Notes: a model not told the origin generated them from the letters alone. DNA of 64,000 nt from Litsea cubeba (GCA_012931725.1 CM022948.1:17101098-17165097); one strand, 5' to 3'. Positions 14,201 to 22,797 are shown, counted from the stretch's first letter. Made by a program: numbers and translations.

Positions 14201-17200
14201 GTATATAGAGCACAATGTTTACTAATGAGGAAAGCTACTAATTCTAATTAACAATAAAATTAGAAAGCAAGCAAACTAAGCAATATTACTAATTTATAAA
14301 ATTAGAAAACGTGAGGCACGTGTGGACCAGTTGGGTCCATCAAGGCTTGTGGTTGCGGGTCTCTGTCTTGGATAGGGACCGGACTGCATCACTCCTTCAC
14401 AAAAATTCCCCAATTATTTGCCTTGAAAAAGTAAAATAAAAGAGGAGGAAGAGAGAGAGAATGAGAGAGGGAAAGACAGAGAGAGATCCACGAGAGAGAT
14501 GGGTATGGGAGTGACGCAGCGAGAGATTGATAGATCAATCTCCCGAAGGATTGATCGAATCCAAGATGGATTCTAGCCCTAAGGCACAGCACAAACCATA
14601 ACACACGAGAGATAACTCACAAAGATAACTTGGATTAATTGATAATAAGCATGAAAATAATAATAGGGCTCTTCTGTATATATAGAGCACAACGTTTGCT
14701 AATGAGGAAAGCTACTAATTCTAATTAATAATAAAATTAGAAAGCAAGCAAACAAAGCAATATTACTAATCTAAAAATTAGGAAACGTGAAGCACATGTG
14801 GACCCATCAGTTGGGTCCGTCAAGGCTTGCGGTTGCGGGTCCCTGTCTTGGATAGGGATCGGACTGCATCAACTCTCCCCGGCTTGAAAGAACTCGACTC
14901 CCGGCGAGTTTAATCGCTTGATAGCGCTCATAAAGATCTGGATTCAGACGCTGGAAATCGTAGCAGTAATCCAGGTAGCATCGGAGACGGGTCTGTTTTG
15001 CCAACGAACAAGGAACTTTTGAAAGCCGCCTGCGACGCGTAGAAACAATTTGATCATCAAGAACATCGATGATTTTATCAGGTGGTGGCGGAAGCAGCTG
15101 GGAACGTAATGAGTTGCTCGTCAGAATCATCTTCAGTATCATGCCCACGATAAAGAGTGAGATCGGCAACATTGAATGTAGGGCTGATACCAATATCAGA
15201 AGGTAACTCGAGAGTATATGCATTCGAACTAAGCTTCTTTGATCACTTTGAATGGACCGGTATTCCGCGGATGTAATTTCTTATTTGCACCTGGGGGTAA
15301 CCTTTCCGGATGAATACGGACCATAACCATGTCTCCTTCAAAAAACTCCAGAAAAACGACGACGTTTGTTAACATGAGCCTTGTAACTGTCATTGCTGGC
15401 TGCAAATATGTCGTCGAACTTCATCATGTATGTGTTGCATATGTTTGATGAAGTTATCAGCTTCAGCACAAGGGCGTGCTTCAACAGGTAAAGGGACAAG
15501 ATCAATAGGCAAGAGCGGTCGAACACCTGTGACTGCTTCAAATGGTGAGATACCTGTGGACCGATTAACTGAATTGTTGGAAGCAAATTCAGCCATAGGT
15601 AGAATTTGATCCCATGTAGTAATATGATCACGTACAAGGCATCGTAATAATTGGCTAAGGCTTCTATTAACAACTTCAGTTTTGCCATCAGTCTGCGGAT
15701 GAATAGCAGTAGAGAAGTGAAGCTTTGTTTTTGCTGTCATCCACAAAGTCTTCCAAAGTAACTCATTAAATTTAGTGTCACGATCTGAAACGATTGTTTT
15801 GGGGATGCCATGAAGACAGACACCTCTTTGAAGAACAGTTGAGCTACTTTATAAGCATCAGATGTTGTGTTGCATGGAATAAAATGAGCTATTTTAGAAA
15901 AAACGATCAACACAACAAAGATGGAATCAAATTTCCGTACAGTCTTTGGAAGTCCTAACACAAAATCCATACTGCTATTTTCCCATGGTGCATTAGGAAT
16001 AGGCAATGGCTGATATAAACCTGTATTTTTCTTGTTTCCTTTAGCCAATTGACAGGTGCGACATCTCTCACATAGGCTGATAACATGAACCCGAATGCGC
16101 GGCCAATAGAAACGATCACCCACGAGAGCGAGTGTCTTGTCACGTCCCAAATGACCACTACAACCTCCAGAATGTATTCACGAACAACATGTTCTCGAAT
16201 AGAAGTAGCAGGGAGGCAAAGTTTGTTACCTCGGAATAAGATCCATCATGTAGGCTGTAATGAGGGTGCTTATCCTTGTTGCCGTTAAGAAAATCCGCAA
16301 GATGATTCCGAAAATCCTTGTCATTTGTATATTCTTACTTATTTGGTCAAAACCTGTAACAGTGATAGCCATAGTAGTGAGGAGATGTTTCCAGACGACT
16401 CAAGCATCAGCTACCAAATTATCTTTAGCCAGCTTATGACGGAGACTGAATTGTGAATTGTTGAAGGAAAGAGCTCCATTTAATTCGACAATCATGACAT
16501 GCTGTTGGGACTGTATATGCTTCAATGCCTCGTGATCGGAATATAAGACAAAGTCGTTGCCAACCAAGTAATGACGCAATGTCGCAATGCTTGCACAATG
16601 GCGTAGAATTCTAGATCATAAATAGAGTATCGGCGTTTGGCATCGGAGAGCTTTTTCGCTAAAAAATGCAATCGGATGACCTTCTTGGCTAAGAACTCCA
16701 ATGCCGACCTGGGAAGCATCACAAGCAACTTCAAAGACTTTGTTAAATCTGGAAGTCGAAGGACAGGGCTTCCGTGATCATGCTCTTGATTTCGCCAAAT
16801 GCTCTAGTTGCTGCACTTGTCCATTTAAAGTCACCCTGTTTCATACAATTAGTGATTGGAGCCATAATACTGCTGAAATCCCGAATGAACCTTTTATAGA
16901 AGTAGCAAGTCCGTGAAACTAAGAACTTCAGTGAGAGTTTGTGGAATAGGCCAATCGAGGATAGCTTGAATTTTGGATGGGTCCATTGCGATACCTTTAG
17001 AAGAGACAACAAAGCCAAGGAAAATCACAGAATGGCTCATAAAAGTACACTTCTTCAGATTAGCATAGAAGCGTTCCCGGCGAGGAAGTTCAAATATGCT
17101 CTTCAAATGACCAAGATGCTCCCGTTCGGATTTACTATAAATCAATATATCATCGAAGTAGACAACACGAACTTCCCAATAAACTGGGTTGAGCAATTGA

Positions 17201-20200
17201 TTCATAACAAGCATGAATGTGATAGGAGCATTAGAAAGACCAAAAGGCATAACAAGCCATTCATAAAGACCATCTTTAGTTTTAAAGGCTGTCTTCCATT
17301 CATCACCTGGCCTAATTCTAATTTGATGATAACCACTACGAAGATCAATTTTAGAAAAAAACAGAAGCACTAGTCATTAGATCAAGCATATCATCAAGTC
17401 TAGGATAGGGAAAGCGATACTTTACAGTGATTTTATTGATGGCACGACTATCCACGCACATACGCCAGCTTCCATCCTTCTTTGGTGTGAGGAGAGCGGG
17501 TACGGCACATGGACTTAGGCTTTCCCGATATATCCCCGTAGCAATAGATCATCAACTTGTTTCTTGAGTTCAGCATGTTCGGAAGGACTCATCCGATAAG
17601 CACGAAGATTAGGGAGAGATGCTCCAGGAGTTAAATCTATTGCATGCTGGATGTCTCGCATCGGTGGCAATTCATTGGGAAGCTCATCAGGAATTAAATC
17701 AGAAAATTCATCGAGCAATGGTTGTACCTCTTGGGGAGGGGATGGGGTGGAGTTTTTACTTGATTCGGTCACCTGTCTGGTAACCAAAGCATACATCACA
17801 CCTTGCTCTTGACTTTCAACTTCAAATTTGCGCATGGTGAGGATGTGAGGAGAGGCAGTATGAGTAGATTGCTTTACAGAGAATGGAGTTTCCATGGGCT
17901 TTAATTGAATTCGGCGTCCATTCCATTTGAAAGTGTAGGTTTTATCCGAATGATCAGTGATGACTTTCAAGCGCCTTAGCCAAGGTCTGCCAAATAAGAT
18001 GTGGGCAACATTCATTGGAATACATCACATTTGACATTATCTTCATACGAGCCCATCTTCAAGGGAACAATGCACTGGCGGTTGACGGGAATTGAATAAT
18101 CATTTACCCATGCAACTCTGTAAGGTCTCGGGTGCTTTATAGTTGGCAACTGAAGTTTATCAACTGCATCTTTGGATATGACACTCATAGCACTTCCACC
18201 ATCAATGATGGCATTGCAAGCTCGTCCTTTACAAGTGACTCTTGTTCGGAAAATAGGAGCTTGGTTTTCATCGTCTTCTTCAATACCATCTGCAACCAAT
18301 AGGCGGTGGTGAAGGAAAAGTAATGGGCTGTCATCATCAGCTGTGTAGACCTCAAGTGCGGACTCTGGATCTGTTGGAAATTGTGCATCAGGTTTCTCCA
18401 TTTCGATTTCCTCATCATACTGTTCGTCATCATAAGGTTCACCATCACAATGCAGATTCCTGTGAGGACATTCTCTAGCATAATGACCTCAATTTTTGCA
18501 AGAATGACAGACAATGTCGCGCTTAGCGATTATCCCAGTGCCTCTAGCATTATTCTGATTTGGTGTCCACTTTTGAATGAGCTGAGGATTCTGTGGACCC
18601 TGCGGTGAAGCTTGTGGCTGCCTTTGGAGTTGGTTCTGTGGTTGGTTTGAAGGTGGTCGGAACCCTTGCTGTGGAGTCCGATTGAAAGTAGAATCGGGAC
18701 CTTTTTTATAGGGCTCCCCGGCTTGGTTACCGAAACGTCGCCCAGTGTGCTGACGCAAGCGTTTGCTCAACGCGTCATGCCTTGCTAGAAATTGCATCAA
18801 CAGTGGCGAAGTCAAATACAGCCAATTTATCCTGTATATCTGGACGCAATCTTTCTCGATAACGGGTGACCATCAAGCGATTATCTTCATTAGACTTGCA
18901 TCGAATACAAAGCTCATGGAACTTATGAGTGTAATCATCTATGGTCATAGAGCCTTGCTGAAGATTGATAAGCTCGCTATTAAATGAATCAAAGTAGTCA
19001 GAAGGCAAAAACTTATCTTCCAGTCGTTCTTTCATAATTTCCCAACGTGTAATAGGAGGGCGACCCATTTGCACATTGTGGTCATCAATATTTTTCCACC
19101 AAATTCGAGCAGGACGTTTTAACTTCATCTTGACAAAAGCAACTCGTTGAGGATCCTCAATGTGATACCAAGTGAAATAATCCTCAATTGAAGTAAGCCA
19201 ATCAAGAAGGGCGCGAGCATCACCTTGACCAGAAAAATCAGCAACCTCTAATTTGATTTTCCACGAGAGATCATCTTAGTGCGGGCCGGGTGGTAAATTG
19301 TCAGCGCCTCGGTCTGCAAAGAGACGTTGAAAGAATTCTTGGATTGATTCTCGGGGAATATGTTCCAATTGGTGAGAATGTGAACCAGAAGTGCTGGAAG
19401 ATTCGCCATGAGGGTTTGAAGTGGCTTTAGCAAGTTCATCGACAGTGAGTTGTAATGCGTCGACCCGTTCATATAAATCTCTTATGCAATCATCGCGCTG
19501 AATGTCAGAGAGTCTGCCACGAAAATTTTGCCCGGTGCGAGTAGCCATGGACGCAGGCCAAAATTCTGCACTTTTTTTTTTTATATATACTGCTAGTGGG
19601 CCGGGTCGGGTGTGGCTGAACCCTGTGGCAGGCAGCAAGTCAGGCCCAAATGTGGCCCAGTTTATAGCCCAGGCAGAAGATCCTTTTTGTCTCCTCGGAA
19701 TTTGTGCGCAGAGAGAAACAAAAACAGAAAGAAGAACGGATTTTTGTTTAATGAAGCTTACTGCTTGAAGAAGAAAGCGAAGGAGATGAGGGAAGAGATT
19801 GAGGCTGTGGCGACGACAGTGAGAAGCGACGACTCTGAGAAGGCTAAGCCGGTGACGACGACGATGTCGAAGTGGACCCCGCCTGCAACGTCACTGCTGC
19901 TGTTCGGTGGAACGGAGAAGATGGTACGATGCGTAGACGATGACTATGCCGGTGCTATGAGGCTGCCGGAAAGTTGAAGGGTGATCTGCTGGGAGGCGAA
20001 GCCAGGTACGCACCGCTTTGTTTATGCTGTCGTCTTCTCTTTCTTCGCCCCTTTTTTTTTTTTTGTTTCTGATGCGGGTGGATTTCGACGAGGCTGGAGG
20101 GAAGAGGGGGAATGGGATTCGGGATGGAGGTTCTGGGTCTCGGTAGATGGCCGGACGTTGGGTTTGGGTGGCTAGCGGTGGGGATTTGAACTCTTTGGTG

Positions 20201-22797
20201 CTGTGAGAGGAAGGGGAGTGTGCTAGGGTTTGGGAATTAGGGTTTCGGGTTTTGGGGTATTTGGGGATTTGGGAAAAAAGTGTCTGGGTTGGGGTTTGGA
20301 ATCGTGACAGTGGGGTTTCGGTGGTTTGTGTGATTTAGGGTTAGGTTTGGGGACTGATGGGAATGGTCAGAGGTGGGTTCGGGATGTGGAATGGTTGATG
20401 TCGTGGGTGGAAGAGAGATGATTGAACAGAGGTGACGAAAAGGAAATCCGGGAAGGAGCGATCGTTCTTCGGCTCTGATACCAAATTGACGCAGCCAGAG
20501 ATTGATAGATCAATCTCCCGAAGGATTGATCGAATCCAAGATGGATTCTAGCCCTAAGGCACAGCACAAACCATAACACACGAGAGATAACTCACAAAGA
20601 TAACTTGGATTAATTGATAATAAGCATGAAAATAATAATAGGGCTCTTCTGTATATATAGAGCACACGTTTGCTAATGAGGAAAGCTACTAATTCTAATT
20701 AATAATAAAATTAGAAAGCAAGCAAACAAAGCAATATTACTAATCTAAAAATTAGGAAACGTGAAGCACATGTGGACCTCATCAGTTGGGTCCGTCAAGG
20801 CTTTGCGGTTGCGGGTCCCTGTCTTGGATAGGGATCGGACTGCATCAGGGAGGGAGAATGAGAAAGGGGAAAGAGAGAGATATCCACGTGAGAGATGGGT
20901 ATAAGAGAGGGAGAATGAGAGAGGGAAAGAGAGAGAGATCCATGTGAGAGATGGGTGGTATTGGACGTGGGTAATGTTGGAACCATATCCTGTTTCCAGG
21001 ATTGAATATTTTGAAATTTTGGAAAATCTAGTTGATTTGGATCCCATTGTAGATAATTCCCGAAGACTTGGAATAACAATCTTGGGCTCTTTCAAACTTG
21101 AATTTAAATTGAGTTGCTTGATTGATTCTCCTAATTTTTAGAATTCTTCATGGCTCGAAACTTTCTTAACCCGCCCCCACTTATGATCATAAAAGAAAAA
21201 TATCCAAATCTGAAAATTTGATCCGTTGCAACTTGGAATGGGGTAGCCCCCTTGTTGGGCGGGCAACTCTTTGAATGGGCATGGCTTTGACGAGCATCTC
21301 TCCCTTGGCTTCTCTTCTTTCCTTTTCTTTCTTATCTTTTAATCTTGGCCCTCCATCATGACATGTAAGCAACATGTGATAGAGAATAGATAGGACGCCT
21401 CATTAATTTCCATTGGATTTTATCCATAGTGGTCCCACTATTCTGAAAATCAAACCTCATCACATGGCTCACAAATCTGAAAATTATCTTGAAGAGACTA
21501 AATCTGAATTTTGCACATGAGAGTGGGCCCTACCATGGCTGCATCCCTACCTTAGGATTTGCGCCCAATGTGGGTGGGTCCCCATGGTGGTTCTTCTTCA
21601 ATTTTGCTCCTCTTTTATCTCTTTTTCAATTGCCTTCTTCTGCGGGCCTCGATTTCTGAGTATTCCTACACATCAATTAAATATAATTCAGTCTAAGTAA
21701 TTTTTATAAAAAAGAATGATGCTATGCATGGGGTCCAATAATGCGGAAATTGATAATTTCACCAAGACATGCATTTTTATGAAATTTTTACTGATTTTCA
21801 CTTAAATTCAACCATGAGAATCCAATTGCATGATTTTGTGAAAATCTATTAATTCAATGCATTTTTTTAATTAAGTCCACAAATTTATATGAAATAATGA
21901 ATTAAAATACAATTTTGTGGACTTATCATTTAACAAGGCAAAATCTGCCTCCAATATGCATATTGAAGGAAAGACATCTATATCAGTCAACTCATTGGAG
22001 CTAATATTGAAACTTACACACACATGCATAAGCATTGTTGCTTTCCTTCTTCAAGAATCGAATTTCCCATCTCAGCTCATGTATCGGTCATATTTCTATA
22101 AATTAAACTTTTGAAATAAATATTATAAATATTGCCACAAATCTCTTCCACATAGAACATGATTGAGCTTAATGGCTCTGTCCGCTCTTTCAATAAGGCA
22201 TACTGCAGTCCTTTGAACTGTATTTGCATATTATACTATATATGAAATGAGTTTCATAGCGACAAGGCTGTGTCACGAATCGTGTCTTGGATTTTTATTA
22301 AAAATAAATACTGTACTTGATTAGCGTTTTTATCATATATTTTTCCATCATGAATAGCTGGCAGATGTGAGTATATACTTTTTTGTGAAATGGAGGATAT
22401 ATTGTTTAAGCACTCACTTGAATTTATTCTTGGTTTTCTGGCTCTGTATACATTGTTCCATATATGCTAATATTTTGCAGGCATGCATAAGTTTTCAACT
22501 CCTGTTGTAAGGACAATTCCTTGGGAGCTCTTCTCTTACTCCGTAACGGTGCATCTCGTTGAGAGGACTGAGCGTAGGGCTGGGCATCAACTACTCTTGT
22601 GCAGAGCAATGGAAACCCATAGCAGAGGAAGCTCTATACGATGCAGGGAGACTAGAAGGGTACATCTATTTCATCGAAATATAAGCCTATCCATTTCCTA
22701 AATATGACATGAATGTTTTCTTTCTCATAATGTTACAGATAACGATCCAAACGTTCATAATCGTGGTTTCTTGAAGAAACTATTTCGAAGAAAGTGA
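1116..22797 (+). CDS. ABC1-type (UbiB/ADCK) atypical kinase gene, 3' part, about nine exons
   Basis: ABC1/UbiB kinases are atypical protein-kinase-like ATPases of plastids and mitochondria, linked to prenylquinone metabolism. Exons seen in order are 1116-1310, 4974-5021, 5119-5247, 5373-5497, 6124-6234, 11131-11239, 11690-11808, 12400-12555, about 22481-22664 and perhaps 22739-22797. Diagnostic motifs are the Ala-rich loop (GSASIAQ), the VAVK lysine, EYEFDFLREAE-type helix, the catalytic loop HADPHPGN and the metal-binding DYG. From memory of the family it most resembles the Arabidopsis At4g24810-type protein; a search is needed to confirm. The N-terminal exons are missing and must lie upstream of base 1. 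Introns are rich in transposons. Single-base indels break the frame in exons from 11131 onward, so this is either a decaying gene or sequence with uncorrected indels. Family call is firm; functional status is open. Confidence 0.85.
1311..4973 (+). other. ABC1K intron 1 (3.7 kb), no gene seen
   Basis: This intron lies between a GT donor at 1311 and a CAG acceptor at 4971-4973. It holds the GA microsatellite and otherwise AT-rich sequence with poly-T runs. I found no conserved coding motif on either strand. Apparent open frames at 1912-2515 come from reading through the GA/CT repeat. Confidence 0.7.
1981..2259 (+). repeat. Purine-rich tract ending in a 90-bp (GA)n microsatellite
   Basis: Bases 2170-2259 are an uninterrupted GA dinucleotide run. 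It grows out of a degenerate purine-rich block from 1981. A short unit, GATGGAGAGAGATGCCTGAA, occurs twice (about 2082 and 2151), which suggests local duplication before GA expansion. It lies inside an ABC1K intron on the sense strand, so the transcript carries a polypurine tract. Confidence 0.95.
4974..5021 (+). CDS. ABC1K exon B (VAVK lysine)
   Basis: This is a 48-bp, 16-codon exon reading VHRARVKGTRSDVAVK. It supplies the lysine equivalent to the VAIK lysine of protein kinases. The acceptor is CAG at 4971-4973 and the donor is GT at 5022; phase 0 on both sides. It is intact. Confidence 0.88.
5119..5247 (+). CDS. ABC1K exon C
   Basis: A 43-codon exon in phase 0 that starts VQHPGVKELMMTDLRNLQ and ends ITKEMEKQ. 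The VQHPG and following helix are typical of ABC1 kinases. It is bounded by a TAG acceptor at 5118 and a GT donor at 5248, and is intact. Confidence 0.88.
5373..5497 (+). CDS. ABC1K exon D
   Basis: This exon encodes VGYEFDFLREAEATERIR through VISNLVT, the helix carrying the conserved glutamate of the family. It ends in phase 2, and the split Arg codon is completed by the first base of exon E. Splice sites are AG at 5371-5372 and GT at 5498. It is intact. Confidence 0.88.
6124..6234 (+). CDS. ABC1K exon E
   Basis: It encodes KVIVMEFIDGTPIMNLGSEM and the following linker ending MAMVAKQ. MEFIDG is the hinge-region signature of ABC1 kinases. The donor is GTAAGA at 6235, leaving phase 2. The next exon does not restore the frame cleanly, as described for exon F. 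Confidence 0.86.
7311..8185 (+). mobile_element. hAT transposon remnant, 875 bp, with 8-bp target duplication
   Basis: The left end starts CATGGGCGGCGCCA and the right end, reverse-complemented, starts CAATGGCGGCTCCA. Eleven of the first 14 bases match, and both fit the CAGTGGCGGAGCCA-type ends of plant hAT elements. The element is flanked by an exact 8-bp duplication, CAATCACC, at 7303-7310 and 8186-8193, the length hAT transposases produce. Only the 3' end of a transposase gene remains inside, so it is an internally deleted, non-autonomous copy. It sits within an ABC1K intron. Confidence 0.88.
7638..7916 (+). pseudogene. C-terminal remnant of a hAT (TTF-type) transposase
   Basis: The frame reads ARKLVETKKDIVYQLVYLLL, then RSFLAMKYVNNRLRNRMGDQ, and ends with VDNEVIMQRFQHMKT and a stop. 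This is the C-terminal hAT dimerisation region found in plant TTF-type or zinc-finger MYM-like transposases: a hydrophobic helix, the (E)RSFSAMK-type block, then a conserved RLRNRMGD block. About 90 codons remain; the catalytic core and the DNA-binding domain are absent. The position between the two hAT ends confirms the origin. Confidence 0.85.
8600..9110 (-). repeat. Degenerate LTR (left copy)
   Basis: This segment aligns in direct orientation with 10250-10770, with shared blocks around GACAGACTTT, CAACCTGTCATGGA, TTCTGATTCTGCAGAAT and CTTGATCAATGCT. For a minus-strand element this is the 3' LTR. A poly-T insertion near 8851 and other indels mark its age. Confidence 0.6.
9204..10018 (-). 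pseudogene. Ty3/gypsy gag remnant
   Basis: The frame opens at the ATG ending at 10018 with MPPRRA, the usual start of many plant Ty3/gypsy gag proteins, and is soon interrupted by stops. It continues as QELGRQVELLIWQLKSMEGQ, followed by an acidic, Asp-rich stretch and then DIEDMPTFDVYS-like sequence typical of the gag linker. No zinc knuckle, protease or RT follows before the left LTR. The call rests on the start motif, composition and position between two LTR-like repeats. Confidence 0.5.
10250..10770 (-). repeat. Degenerate LTR (right copy)
   Basis: Direct repeat partner of 8600-9110 and the 5' LTR of the minus-strand element. It contains an extra internal duplication in which the CCATGGGTCTGGGA and TTTAGG...CAGA blocks appear twice (about 10451-10520 and 10536-10610). 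Confidence 0.6.
11131..11239 (+). CDS. ABC1K exon F (catalytic loop), frame-damaged
   Basis: It encodes ILKSLTLAYGQMILKSGFFH followed by ADPHPGNIFI, containing the catalytic HxDxxPGN loop. Joining to exon E leaves the frame one base short, and an extra T near 11224 introduces a stop straight after NIFIL. The exon most likely ends at 11239 with a GC donor (AG|GCAAGT), which gives the correct phase for exon G if the extra T is discounted. Homology is strong; the frame is broken as written. Confidence 0.8.
11690..11808 (+). CDS. ABC1K exon G (DYG metal-binding motif)
   Basis: This exon reads VALLDYGQVKNLPDSLRLGY, then ANLIIAIAENNPIKASDSYK, with the DYG triplet that replaces the kinase DFG in this family. 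Acceptor CAG at 11689, donor GT at 11809, ending in phase 2. It is intact. Confidence 0.88.
12400..12555 (+). CDS. ABC1K exon H, frame-damaged
   Basis: It starts by completing the Lys codon and reads ELGIQTLSRCADE. An extra A after the GATGAA at about 12440 shifts the frame; the next block, LLKLAQTMFDTKLPPG, is in the shifted frame. An extra T near 12535 shifts it again before IKKIAVQ. Acceptor TAG at 12399 and donor GT at 12556 are good. Both lesions are single-base insertions. Confidence 0.8.
13349..14029 (+). mobile_element. LTR-like element of an unnamed AT-rich family (copy 1)
   Basis: It begins TGATTGCTTCCCCAAGTGT and continues with GGGTCGTCACGATGCAG, a CCCGGTGAAGC block and then a long A-rich, TTAAAATCTAATT-type stretch. 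The segment at 63161 starts the same way. Both look like the start of one LTR or TRIM-like repeat. The right boundary is uncertain; it stops at or before the solo LTR at 14030. Confidence 0.5.
14030..14391 (-). repeat. Solo LTR of the chromovirus family
   Basis: This 362-bp TGACGCAG...GACTGCATCA unit aligns end to end with the two LTRs of the element at 14512-20847 but differs at many more positions than they do from each other. Its flanks are CTCCA (14025-14029) and CTCCT (14392-14396), a near-perfect 5-bp target duplication. This fits an older insertion reduced to a solo LTR by LTR-LTR recombination. Confidence 0.8.
14512..14871 (-). repeat. 3' LTR of the chromovirus
   Basis: This 360-bp LTR has TG...CA ends. 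It matches 20487-20847 except for G/C at its tenth base and three one-base indels. On the minus strand it is preceded by a polypurine tract. Confidence 0.93.
14872..14880 (-). other. Polypurine tract of the chromovirus
   Basis: Read on the minus strand, GGGGAGAGT abuts the 3' LTR. This is where plus-strand DNA synthesis is primed in LTR retrotransposons. Confidence 0.7.
14881..15290 (-). pseudogene. Chromodomain-like C-terminus of the chromovirus integrase
   Basis: In two alternating frames the minus strand shows VLDDQIVSTRR, then KFLVRWQNRPVSDATWI, then FQRLNPDLYERY. This is the ILD-(x)-LVRW-(x)-TW-(x)-L pattern of the chromodomain fused to the integrase C-terminus in chromoviruses, which in this group guides integration towards marked chromatin. 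The frame changes at least twice within 150 bases. Confidence 0.65.
15291..16290 (-). pseudogene. Chromovirus integrase
   Basis: Minus-strand frames give the zinc-binding part (CERCRTCQLAKG, near 16060), the first catalytic Asp in SSMDFVLGLP (about 15967), SDRDTKF-like sequence near 15780 in another frame, and the catalytic Glu in DGKTEVVNRSL (about 15677). A C-terminal domain with ANKKLHPRNTGPFKVI follows near 15260-15300. All three catalytic residues can be read, but single-base indels divide the domain among frames. Confidence 0.85.
16291..16870 (-). pseudogene. Chromovirus RNase H
   Basis: Frames on the minus strand give FYKRFIRDFSSIMAPITNCM before it and then KLSDAKRRYSIYDLEFYAIV and QALRHC, the typical Ty3/gypsy RNase H segment in which the second acidic residue lies in the E of YDLEFYAI. 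Several frame changes interrupt it. It directly follows RT, as in all Ty3/gypsy elements. Confidence 0.75.
16894..17520 (-). pseudogene. Chromovirus reverse transcriptase
   Basis: The largest intact piece (17370-16894) has FSKIDLRSGYHQIRI, VMPFGLSNAPITFM and the catalytic YFDD box (about 17160-17149) followed by ILIYSKS. Upstream, SPCAVPALLTPKKDGSW occurs in another frame near 17500. The order PR-RT-RNase H-integrase identifies Ty3/gypsy. A one-base lesion near 17520 separates the RT from the upstream frame. Confidence 0.9.
17515..18401 (-). pseudogene. Chromovirus protease and PR-RT linker
   Basis: The frame from 18401 contains CNAIIDGGSAMSVIS, with the catalytic Asp at about 18203 in the IIDGGS form common in plant chromoviruses. 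A one-base loss near 18010 breaks the frame; it resumes as NVAHILFGRPWLRRL and runs through a Pro-rich linker (LIPDELPNELPPMRDIQHAI) to the start of RT. Aspartic protease cleaves the Gag-Pol polyprotein. Confidence 0.85.
18475..19548 (-). pseudogene. Chromovirus gag
   Basis: The gag start is the ATG at 19548 (MATRTGQNFRGRLSDIQ). Capsid-type sequence follows: DARALLDWLTSIEDYFTW in one frame, then ARIWWKNIDD and FHELCIRCKSNEDNRLMVTR in another, then a Gln/Pro-rich stretch (about 18700-18560). The zinc knuckle, CHSCKN-stop-GHYARECPH, is at about 18511-18470, with an in-frame TGA inside it. At least two frameshifts and one stop are present. Confidence 0.85.
19549..20471 (-). other. Long GC-rich leader of the chromovirus
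   Basis: About 920 bp separate the primer site from the gag ATG. On the + strand part of it (19780-20010) reads like a GC-rich coding exon, MREEIEAVATTVRSDDSEKA onward, followed by a stop and then a GT donor-like site (CCAG|GTACGC). Downstream is a pyrimidine-rich stretch and then G-rich sequence. I do not recognise the peptide. It may be host sequence captured by the element, or simply its leader. Confidence 0.4.
20472..20483 (-). other. Primer binding site, initiator tRNA-Met
   Basis: On the minus strand TGGTATCAGAGC lies three bases after the 5' LTR. This matches the 3' end of plant initiator tRNA-Met, the usual primer for minus-strand synthesis. Confidence 0.95.
20487..20847 (-). repeat. 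5' LTR of the chromovirus
   Basis: A 361-bp LTR with TG...CA ends, near-identical to 14512-14871. A TATATATA-like box near 20652-20661, read on the minus strand, may serve as promoter. It is followed on the + side by the GGGAG target duplication. Confidence 0.93.
20848..22480 (+). other. Intron sequence after the chromovirus, no gene seen
   Basis: It opens with two GA-rich blocks (20848-20960), each containing a GAGAGAT...CACGTGAGAGATGGGT-like unit that also occurs left of the chromovirus (14440-14511). The rest is AT-rich and I find no coding motif in it. Confidence 0.6.
22481..22684 (+). CDS. ABC1K C-terminal exon, frame-damaged
   Basis: After a good acceptor (TTTTGCAG, 22473-22480; an alternative AG ends at 22511) the sequence shows WELFS in one frame and, after three single-base lesions between about 22534 and 22562, LRGLSVGLGINYSCAEQW and KPIAEEALYDAGRLE in another. 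These are the conserved last residues of this ABC1K subgroup. If read on, it stops with TAA at 22682; alternatively it splices near 22664 to a short basic last exon. Homology is clear, the exon start is ambiguous. Confidence 0.75.
22739..22797 (+). CDS. Possible short basic last exon of ABC1K
   Basis: An acceptor (TGTTACAG, ending 22738) is followed by NDPNVHNRGFLKKLFRRK and a TGA stop at 22795-22797. A Lys/Arg-rich C-terminus would suit an ABC1K protein, but joining it to the previous exon requires one base fewer than is present. Transcript data would decide. Confidence 0.4.

Larger units (their letters stand above)
14512..20847 (-). mobile_element. Complete Ty3/gypsy chromovirus, 6336 bp, young insertion
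   Basis: Two LTRs (14512-14871 and 20487-20847) enclose, on the minus strand, a tRNA-Met primer site, gag with zinc knuckle, protease, RT, RNase H, integrase, a chromodomain-like C-terminus and a polypurine tract. A 5-bp target duplication, GGGAG, lies at 14507-14511 and 20848-20852. The LTRs differ by one substitution and three single-base indels, so the insertion is recent. The coding region is nevertheless broken by many single-base frameshifts. It lies antisense within the last large ABC1K intron. Confidence 0.93.
12556..22480 (+). other. ABC1K last large intron (about 9.9 kb) with nested retroelements
   Basis: The intron runs from the GT donor at 12556 to an acceptor near 22480. It contains an LTR-like segment (13349-14029), a solo LTR (14030-14391) and a complete minus-strand chromovirus (14512-20847). 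The flanks 12556-13348 and 20848-22480 are AT-rich, and I see no coding motif in them. Confidence 0.75.

Noticed and set aside
16939..17373. 144-codon frame on the + strand within the chromovirus
   Set aside because: It is the antisense of the RT region and includes no known motif.
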